NCBI RefSeq assembly: GCF_900108185.1
Contig: NZ_FNVA01000003.1
Span: 1 to 64,000 of the forward strand
Direction: 5' to 3'
Source of the DNA: Bryocella elongata
GTDB taxonomy: Bacteria; Acidobacteriota; Terriglobia; Terriglobales; Acidobacteriaceae
Length of the DNA: 64,000 bases
Shown in pieces: positions 57,811 to 64,000 of this stretch. The position numbers and the translations under genes are program-made. A model generated the notes under the pieces. That model was given only the letters and a program-made list of their open reading frames with translations, had not been told where the DNA came from and did not search any database. Each line of letters begins with the position of its first letter. Position 1 is the first letter of the stretch.

Positions 57811-60312
57811 TTACGCGGTGCGGCGGTGCTTGGGAATGCCCTTCGCGCGTATCTCGAGGAAGCACTGAATCAGAGACACTGCCGCGGGCGTGACACCGGG
57901 GAGGCGGCTGGCCTGGCCCAGCGTCATCGGACGCACGCGGGTGAGCTTCTCCTGCATCTCGCGCGAGAGGCCACTGACGACGGTGTAGTCGAAGTCGGCG
58001 GGGATGGCGCGGGCCTCGTCGGCGAGCAGGCGGGCGATGCTGCGCTGCTGCTGGGCGAGGTAGCCGGCGAACTTGATGGTGGTCTCGACGCTCTTGAGCT
58101 CGTTGCGGACCCAGGCGGGCAGGTGGAGCGAGGGGCCAGGGGCCAAGGGCCAGGGTTCAGCGTGCGTGTTGGCAGCACGCAGCGCTTGCGACCAGACGGT
58201 TAGCTCGGGAGCGGCATCCAGGCGGCCAAGCAGAACGGGCAAAAGCTGCTCGATGGTGACCGCGGGGCGCTTGAGGACCTGGGAGAAGAGTTCGCCGCGT
58301 GCGAAGGGGTTGGCCTGGGGCTGGGCGTTTAAGGCTGAAAGGGTTTGGGCTGTTGCGGTGAGATCGGGAGCGTCGGGGTTCTTCGACTGCGCAGAATCGC
58401 CGAGCGATTCTGCTTCGCTCAGAATGACGGGCTTTGTTTCCGCGACGGGCATTGTTTCCGTCGTCGAGCTGGACAACGCCTGCACGTCAGCCTCGGTGAG
58501 ACGGGTGGTCTCGAGGAGCTTCTTCAGCGCTTCGAAGCGCTGCTGCTTGGCCTCGTAGGCGGCCCAGGCGGCATCGTCGATGAGGCCGAGGTCGCGGCCG
58601 TAGGGGGTGAGGCGCTGGTCGGCGTTGTCGATGCGGAGGTGCAGGCGAAACTCCGCGCGCGAGGTGAACATGCGGTAGGGCTCGTCGGTGCCCTTACTGA
58701 TGAGGTCGTCGATGAGGATGCCGGTGTAGGCCTCGGTGCGATTGAGGGTGAAAGAGGCAGGGATTAGGGGGTAGGGATTAGGGATTAGGGATTCCGTGGT
58801 GGCCACCGCAGTGTGCCCTTCGTCTTGAACCCGCTGTTCTAATCCCTGTTCCCTAATCCCTGATCCCTCGCTCTTCGCGCGAAGCGCGAAGAGCGCCGCG
58901 TTGATCCCGGCCATGAGGCCCTGGCAGGCTGCTTCTTCGTAGCCACTGGTTCCGTTGATCTGGCCGGCGAGGTAGAGGCCAGTGAACTTCTTCACGCGCA
59001 GGGTGCGATCGAGCTCGGTGGGGTCGATGGCGTCGTACTCGATGGCGTAGCCGGGGCGGAGCATCTCGGCGTTCTCCAGGCCGGGGATCGAGCGCACCAT
59101 GGCGGACTGCACCTCCATGGGGAGCGAGGTGCTCATGCCGTTGATGTAGACCTCGTGCGTGTTGAGGCCTTCGGGCTCGAGGAAGAACTGGTGCGAGGCC
59201 TTGTCCGGGAAGCGCACGATCTTGTCTTCGATGGACGGGCAGTAGCGTGGGCCGATGCCTTCGATCTGGCCGGTGTACATGGGCGAACGGTGCACGTTCT
59301 CGCGGATGAGGCGCAGGGTCTCGGGCGTGGTGTGCGCGATGTGGCAGGAGATCTGGCGCAGGGGCGGCGTCCACTTCGTGGTCGCCGCCTGAGGGATTAG
59401 GGAATAGGGATTAGGGATTAGTCCCTGAGCCTCGTGATGGATCTCGGCCTCGATTGCAGGGTTGCCTTCTAATCCCTGTTCCCTAATCCCTAATCCCTCA
59501 CTCGTTAGAGCGGAGAGGCTTCGGAAGCTGAATGGTGTTGGGTCCGCGTCGCCGGGCTGCTCTTCGAACTTCGACCAGTCGATTGTGCGGCCGTCGAGAC
59601 GGGGGGGCGTGCCGGTCTTGAGGCGCGTCTCGCGCAGGCCGAGCTTCTTGAGGCTTTCACCGAGGAGGACCGAGGCGGGCTCGCCGGAGCGGCCGGCGGT
59701 GTACTGCTGCTCGCCGCAGTGGATGAGGCCGTTGAGGAAGGTGCCGGTGGTGACGATGACTGCGGCCGCGGATATTTTTCTGCCGTCACGGAGCAGCACG
59801 CCTTGGACACGAGGGATTAGGGGACAGGGATTAGGGATTAGGTCTTGCGGGGTGGCGTAGCCTTCGGCGCTGCCTGGATGATTTTCTGATCCCTGAAGCC
59901 TGATCCCTGAACCCTCGTCGTCGATCACCAGATCGATGACCTCGGCCTGCTTGATGAAGAGGTTGGGGATGCTCTCGAGCTTCTCGCGCATCTTCGTGCG
60001 GTAGAGGGCCTTGTCGCACTGGGCGCGGGGCGACCAGACGGCGGGGCCGCGCGAGGTGTTGAGGAGGCGGAACTGGATGCCGCAGGCGTCAGCGACCTCG
60101 CCCATGATGCCGCCGAGGGCATCGACCTCGCGCACGAGGTGGCCCTTAGCCACGCCGCCGATAGCGGGGTTGCAGGACATCTGGGCGATCAGGTCGAGGT
60201 TCAGCGTGAACAGCGCGGTGCGCAGGCCCATGCGGGCGGCCGCAGCTGCGGCCTCGCAACCGGCGTGTCCGGCACCGACGACGAGCACATCGAACTGTTC
60301 GGAAAAAGCCAT
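57811..60312 (-). CDS. mnmG: tRNA modification enzyme MnmG (GidA), with in-frame repeat insertions
   Basis: FAD-dependent partner of MnmE making cmnm5U34 in t[15 protein letters not shown] binds [44 protein letters not shown] and [16 protein letters not shown] are hallmark blocks. It has 833 residues against about 630 usual. The excess lies in loops, at about residues 133-168, 271-308, 482-518 and 629-646. The first three read [17 protein letters not shown]-like peptides encoded by GGGATTAGGG inverted repeats. The fourth ([16 protein letters not shown]) comes from a GTCATCC-type repeat. Catalytic blocks are intact, so it should be functional. TACACT lies 7 bases before the ATG. Confidence 0.95.
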   Translation of the reverse strand: MAFSEQFDVLVVGAGHAGCEAAAAAARMGLRTALFTLNLDLIAQMSCNPAIGGVAKGHLVREVDALGGIMGEVADACGIQFRLLNTSRGPAVWSPRAQCDKALYRTKMREKLESIPNLFIKQAEVIDLVIDDEGSGIRLQGSENHPGSAEGYATPQDLIPNPCPLIPRVQGVLLRDGRKISAAAVIVTTGTFLNGLIHCGEQQYTAGRSGEPASVLLGESLKKLGLRETRLKTGTPPRLDGRTIDWSKFEEQPGDADPTPFSFRSLSALTSEGLGIREQGLEGNPAIEAEIHHEAQGLIPNPYSLIPQAATTKWTPPLRQISCHIAHTTPETLRLIRENVHRSPMYTGQIEGIGPRYCPSIEDKIVRFPDKASHQFFLEPEGLNTHEVYINGMSTSLPMEVQSAMVRSIPGLENAEMLRPGYAIEYDAIDPTELDRTLRVKKFTGLYLAGQINGTSGYEEAACQGLMAGINAALFALRAKSEGSGIREQGLEQRVQDEGHTAVATTESLIPNPYPLIPASFTLNRTEAYTGILIDDLISKGTDEPYRMFTSRAEFRLHLRIDNADQRLTPYGRDLGLIDDAAWAAYEAKQQRFEALKKLLETTRLTEADVQALSSSTTETMPVAETKPVILSEAESLGDSAQSKNPDAPDLTATAQTLSALNAQPQANPFARGELFSQVLKRPAVTIEQLLPVLLGRLDAAPELTVWSQALRAANTHAEPWPLAPGPSLHLPAWVRNELKSVETTIKFAGYLAQQQRSIARLLADEARAIPADFDYTVVSGLSREMQEKLTRVRPMTLGQASRLPGVTPAAVSLIQCFLEIRAKGIPKHRRTA
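58375..58428 (-). repeat. GTCATCC-family repeat inserted in mnmG
   Basis: On the minus strand the unit starts GTCATTCTGAGCGAAGCAG, has a central palindrome (AGAATCGC/GCGATTCT) and ends CGCAGTCGAAGAACCCC. The same family occurs between genes at 11850-11893. Here it is read in frame within mnmG. Confidence 0.8.
58759..58868. repeat. GGGATTAGGG palindromic element 1 in mnmG
   Basis: About 110 bp. The left arm consists of GGGATTAGG units and the right arm of CCTAATCCC units, around a roughly 45-bp centre with GGTGGCCACC. Read in frame in mnmG. Confidence 0.85.
59391..59500. repeat. GGGATTAGGG palindromic element 2 in mnmG
   Basis: About 110 bp with 31-base arms that match well in inverted orientation (GAGGGATTAGGGA at both ends). 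The centre is unrelated to those of the other two elements. Read in frame in mnmG. Confidence 0.87.
59811..59916. repeat. GGGATTAGGG palindromic element 3 in mnmG
   Basis: About 106 bp. The left arm starts CGAGGGATTAGGGGACAGGG, and the right arm is a more diverged CTGATCCCTGA form ending CCCTCG. Read in frame in mnmG. Confidence 0.82.
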
Positions 60313-60319
60313 CCCTTCC

Positions 60320-60371
60320 AGTGTAGTCGCTGCGCCCGTTTCACGGCCTCCTTCCGCCGCTCCGCTAGCAT
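60320..60371. promoter_or_regulatory. Divergent leaderless promoters of mnmG and the YceH gene
   Basis: On minus, TACACT (60320-60325) is 7 bases before the mnmG ATG. On plus, TAGCAT (60366-60371) is 6 bases before the YceH-family ATG. The 65-base gap between the genes has no room for long leaders. Confidence 0.5.
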
Positions 60372-60377
60372 GGACGC

Positions 60378-61046
60378 ATGATCAAGCTGAGCGCAGTCGA
60401 GGCCCGAGTTGTGGGTGTGTTGATGGAGAAGGAGATCACCACCCCGGAGTATTACCCGCTGAGCGCGAATGCGACGTTGAACGGGTGTAATCAGAAGTCG
60501 AGCCGCGAGCCGGTGATGAGCCTCAGCGAGGCCGACGTGCGGGGAGCGTTATTCGAGCTGGATCAGCTGGGGCTGGTGCGGACGCTGGAAGATACCCGGG
60601 TGACCAAGTTCGAGCACCGCATGCGCGAAGGGTTGGGCGGAGCTCCGCTGCGGCGCGATGAAGTGGCGGTGGTCTGCCTGCTGCTGCTGCGGGGACCGCA
60701 GACGCCAGCGGAGCTTCGTGCGCGAGCGGAGCGGCAGTACAGCTTCGACGACAATGCGGCCGTACAGACCACGCTGGAGCGGCTGGCTGCCCGCGAGGAG
60801 CCGCTGGTGGCGCTGCTGCCGCGCCAGCCCGGAGCCCGCGAGGCACGTTGGGCGCACCTGCTGAGCGGGCCCGTGGAGGCGGCAACTGCGTCGCTTCCTG
60901 CTGCGGCACCCGCATTTGCCACGCATGCAGCTCCGGCGTTCGGCACGGCGATCCAGGATCGGGTGACTCAGCTGGAAAGCCAGGTGGCGGAGCTGGAGGG
61001 CCGCCTGGCAGCGCTGGAGGCGCAGCTGGGTATCAGCGAAGGCTGA
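60378..61046 (+). CDS. YceH-family protein (DUF480)
   Basis: The 222-residue protein has two winged-helix-like modules: [40 protein letters not shown] and VTKFEHRM in the first, then [20 protein letters not shown] and [10 protein letters not shown] in the second. A short coiled coil ([19 protein letters not shown]) ends it. The family is well conserved, but its function is unknown. Start supported by the -10 spacing and family position. Confidence 0.9.
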   Translation: MIKLSAVEARVVGVLMEKEITTPEYYPLSANATLNGCNQKSSREPVMSLSEADVRGALFELDQLGLVRTLEDTRVTKFEHRMREGLGGAPLRRDEVAVVCLLLLRGPQTPAELRARAERQYSFDDNAAVQTTLERLAAREEPLVALLPRQPGAREARWAHLLSGPVEAATASLPAAAPAFATHAAPAFGTAIQDRVTQLESQVAELEGRLAALEAQLGISEG

Positions 61047-61196
61047 ACTTTTCTCCCGGGAAATCCTGGAACGGCGGGGCAGTCCGGTACGTACCTCACG
61101 CCACGAAACTCCTGCTCGACCGTCTATGATTCATTTCCAGAGTCCACTCGAACCCACCCAGGGGCGGTTCTACTCGGCCCCGAGGAGTCATCTTTG

Positions 61197-64000
61197 ATGA
61201 AGCAACTTACGAGGACAGTTCTGTCTGCGGCGATGGCTGCGGCGGTCTGCGCAACAACGCCCGCCATGCTGCCGGCCTTCGCTGCCGCTCCCGCCGAGGC
61301 GAAGCTCAAGCTGCCGGAGATCAAGTACGAGACCTACACGCTGCCCAACGGTCTCAAGGTCATCACGCATGAGGATCACCGGCTGCCGCTGGTCTCGGTC
61401 GACCTCTGGTATCACGTGGGTCCGCTGAACGAGAAGCCGGGACGCACAGGGTTCGCGCACCTGTTCGAGCACATGATGTTCGAAGGCTCCGAGCACGTCG
61501 GCGAGAAGGCGCACATCAAGTTCGTGCAGGGCGCGGGCGCCACCGACGTGAACGGCACCACGGACTTCGACCGCACCAACTACTTCGAGACGATGCCCGC
61601 CAATCAGCTCGAGCTGGCGTTGTGGCTCGAGTCCGATCGCATGGGCTTCCTGATGGAAGGCCTCGATCGCGTGAAGCTCGCCAACCAGCGCGACGTGGTG
61701 CGCAACGAGCGTCGCCAGGGCGAGGGCCGCCCGTACGATGTGGCCGACGAAGAGATGTACCACCTGCTCTTCCCCAAAGGCCATCCCTACTACGGTTCGG
61801 TCATCGGCAGCCATGCGGACATCGAAGCTGCACGCATCGCCGACATTCGCGACTTCCACCAGCAGTTCTATACGCCCAACAACGCGTCGATCGCCATCGC
61901 GGGCGACTTCGATCCGAAGCAGCTGAAGGCGTTGCTCGAACAGTACTTTGGATCCATCCCGCAAGGCCCGGCCGTCGAGCCGGTGAACGTGCAGACGCCC
62001 GCGATCAGCACGCAGAAGCGCTCCACCATCACGGACACGGTGAAGTTGCCGCGTCTGAGCATCGGCTGGCTGACGCCCGCGGCGTTCACGCCGGATGCGT
62101 ATGCCACCGACAGCGCGATGTATGCGCTCGGCATGTCGAAGACCAGCCGCCTGGATGAAGCGCTGGTGCTGAAGACCCAGGTTGCGCAGAGCGTGAACTG
62201 CGAGTCGCAGCAGCTGAAGCTTACCGGTATCGCGAGCTGCGACATCACAGCGAAGCCCGGTGTGAAACTCGAGGACCTGGAAGCGACCTTCTGGGCTGAG
62301 CTGAAGAAGCTGCAGGACGAAGGTCCCACGCCCGGAGAGGTCGAGGCTGCGAAGGCGACCAGCCTGACGCGCAAGATCACGGGCCTGCAGCGCCTGGGCG
62401 GCTTTGGCGGTGTGGCCGACACGCTGGATATGTACAACCAGTACACCGGCGATCCCGGCTATCTGCCGAAGGATGTTGCAGCCGCCGCAGCTGTGACTCC
62501 GGAGGCCGCGAAGGCCGCGGCGAACAAGTACCTCACCAAAGATTCAGCCGTGGTGATCTACTGCGTGCCGGGCAAGAAGGTGCTGGACGACGTGCCGCGC
62601 TCGCCTGACAACACCGACGCGGACGTGAAGATCACCAACCCGTACACGCAGGCCTTTGAGGATACGGAGAACTGGCGCAAGGCTGTGCCCAAGCCCGGCC
62701 CTGCGCCCACCGTGCACCTGCCTGTGCCGCAGAGCTTCGCGCTGGCCAATGGCATGAAGGTGCTGGTGTATGAGCAGCACTCGCTGCCCATCCTGACTGC
62801 CAATGTGGTGGTCCGGGCGGGCGGCGAGAACAACCCGGCCGGCAAGGAAGGCCTCTCGATGCTCACCACGCAGGTGATGGGCGAGGCCACCGAGACGCGC
62901 AGCGTGGAGCAGCTCTCCGGCGCCGCGGAGCGCATCGGCACACGCGTGGGCCTGAGCGCCACCATGGACATGGGCGGAGCCGACATGACTGTGCTCACCA
63001 ACCACACCAGCGAAGGCATGGACCTGCTCTCCGATGTGGTCGAGCATCCTGCGTTCCACCAGGAGGACTTCGATCGCCTGCGCAAGCGGCGTCTGGTTGG
63101 CATTCAGCAGGAGACGGATTCGGTCGCCGGCATGGCGCAGCGCGTCGGCCCGATGCTGATCTATGGCCGCACGCCGTATGGCGTTCCCTTCGGCGGCACG
63201 ACGGCCAGCATGGAGAGCATCACGCGCGACGACGCGGTGAGCTTCTACAAGAGCCGCTACGCGCCCGGTGACGCGGCGCTGGTGCTGGTCGGCGATATCT
63301 CACTGAAGGAAGCGCGCACGCTGGCGGAGCAGTACTTCGGCAAGTGGACCGGCACGGCTGCGGCGATCGCTCCGCTCCCGGTTCCGCCGACGCCTTCCGC
63401 GACGCACATCGTCATCATCGACAAGCCGGGTGCACCGCAGACTGCGCTGTTTGCATTCGGGGTGGGCGTTCCTGCCACCTCGCCCGATCTGCCAACGATC
63501 CAGGTGATGAACTACACGCTGGGTGGAGCGTTCGCCAGCCGCATCAACATGAACCTGCGCGAAGAGCATGGCTACACCTATGGTGCGAGCTCAGGCTTCC
63601 GCATGTATCGCGGCGCGGGGCCGTTCCTTGCTGGCGGCCTGGTGCGGACCAACGTTACGGGCGACTCGGCCGTGCAGCTGATGTATGAGCTGAAGCGCTT
63701 CCCGGACAATCCTCCCACCGAAGCGGAGCTGACCGAGGCCAAGAACTCGAATGTGCAATCGCTGCCCGGGGTGTTCGATACCACGGCGTCGATCGCTGGC
63801 TCGCTCTCGAGCATCTTCCTCTATAGCCGGCCGCTGGACTACTATGCGACGCTGCCGGCCCGCTACCGCGCTGTGACCGCAGCGGATGTGGCCCGGGTGG
63901 CGCGGGAGTACGTCCATCCGGACCAGCTCACCATCGTCGCCGCAGGTGACCGCAGCAAGATCGAGCCCGGGCTCAAGGACGCCAAGCTGGGACCGATCGA
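61197..64000 (+). CDS. Secreted two-domain M16 zinc peptidase (runs off the window)
   Basis: From ATG 61197, after GAGGAG, a signal peptide with an Ala-rich end leads into an M16 peptidase. The inverted zinc motif is HLFEHMMFEG, with the third ligand Glu in NERRQGEGRP. A second M16 repeat (LANGMKVLVYEQHSLPILTA onward) lacks HxxEH, so it is the structural half, as in fused pitrilysin-like or processing-peptidase pairs. The reading frame is still open after 934 codons at the end. It probably degrades peptides in the periplasm. Confidence 0.92.
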   Translation, partial: MKQLTRTVLSAAMAAAVCATTPAMLPAFAAAPAEAKLKLPEIKYETYTLPNGLKVITHEDHRLPLVSVDLWYHVGPLNEKPGRTGFAHLFEHMMFEGSEHVGEKAHIKFVQGAGATDVNGTTDFDRTNYFETMPANQLELALWLESDRMGFLMEGLDRVKLANQRDVVRNERRQGEGRPYDVADEEMYHLLFPKGHPYYGSVIGSHADIEAARIADIRDFHQQFYTPNNASIAIAGDFDPKQLKALLEQYFGSIPQGPAVEPVNVQTPAISTQKRSTITDTVKLPRLSIGWLTPAAFTPDAYATDSAMYALGMSKTSRLDEALVLKTQVAQSVNCESQQLKLTGIASCDITAKPGVKLEDLEATFWAELKKLQDEGPTPGEVEAAKATSLTRKITGLQRLGGFGGVADTLDMYNQYTGDPGYLPKDVAAAAAVTPEAAKAAANKYLTKDSAVVIYCVPGKKVLDDVPRSPDNTDADVKITNPYTQAFEDTENWRKAVPKPGPAPTVHLPVPQSFALANGMKVLVYEQHSLPILTANVVVRAGGENNPAGKEGLSMLTTQVMGEATETRSVEQLSGAAERIGTRVGLSATMDMGGADMTVLTNHTSEGMDLLSDVVEHPAFHQEDFDRLRKRRLVGIQQETDSVAGMAQRVGPMLIYGRTPYGVPFGGTTASMESITRDDAVSFYKSRYAPGDAALVLVGDISLKEARTLAEQYFGKWTGTAAAIAPLPVPPTPSATHIVIIDKPGAPQTALFAFGVGVPATSPDLPTIQVMNYTLGGAFASRINMNLREEHGYTYGASSGFRMYRGAGPFLAGGLVRTNVTGDSAVQLMYELKRFPDNPPTEAELTEAKNSNVQSLPGVFDTTASIAGSLSSIFLYSRPLDYYATLPARYRAVTAADVARVAREYVHPDQLTIVAAGDRSKIEPGLKDAKLGPI

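Overview
The window is high-GC, gene-dense bacterial DNA, most likely from an acidobacterium of the Terriglobia (Edaphobacter/Granulicella/Terriglobus type). This is inferred from protein character (a VWA protein of the acidobacterial type, a histone H1-like Lys/Ala protein, a lipid A operon, an exosortase/PEP-CTERM exopolysaccharide locus) and from the style of intergenic repeats, not from a database search. No rRNA, tRNA or CRISPR array is visible.

Left end (1-9000) is a defence island around gyrA. A nonsense-broken remnant of a large type IIG-like methyltransferase is followed by an apparently intact NaeI-type restriction-modification-repair set: C5-cytosine methyltransferase, NaeI-like endonuclease with all four catalytic positions in register, and Vsr nuclease. 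gyrA follows 7 bases after vsr. Behind gyrA lies a three-gene, start/stop-overlapping ABC-three-component (ABC-3C) system: a nuclease-like effector, a small middle component and an ABC ATPase.

9000-21100 is accessory and envelope material: a decayed copy of a small secreted NTF2-like gene (intact at 14.7 kb), a GT-C membrane glycosyltransferase, a Ser/Thr kinase, an MqsA-like toxin-antitoxin pair, a FecR-like secreted protein, an acyltransferase-3, a Nudix hydrolase and a two-gene unit (coiled-coil membrane protein plus a putative membrane-associated PD-(D/E)XK nuclease) that I cannot assign to a described system. 21100-42000 holds housekeeping and envelope genes: lepA, a LysM lytic transglycosylase, the H1-like protein, a periplasmic peroxiredoxin, an fabZ-lpxA-(HigBA-like toxin-antitoxin)-lpxI run, a CreD-like operon with its own regulator and CTTTG-N5-CAAAG operators, a phosphoesterase, a multicopper oxidase, an SDR, a DoxX protein and two nucleotide-sugar genes.

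42000-55200 is an exosortase-linked exopolysaccharide locus. A PEP-CTERM protein, a TPR lipoprotein (PrsT-like), EpsI and exosortase lie to the left. A divergent run encodes Poly_export, an outer-membrane barrel, a chain-length regulator, an AAA ATPase, a BY-kinase, a phosphoglycosyl transferase and a GT2 enzyme. 55200-64000 holds an SPFH protein, a VWA protein, mnmG/gidA, a YceH-family protein and an M16 peptidase running off the end. mnmG is about 200 codons longer than usual because it carries several in-frame insertions of palindromic intergenic-type repeats.

A recurrent signal is a TAnnnT-like -10 hexamer 6-7 bases before the start codon, implying many leaderless mRNAs.
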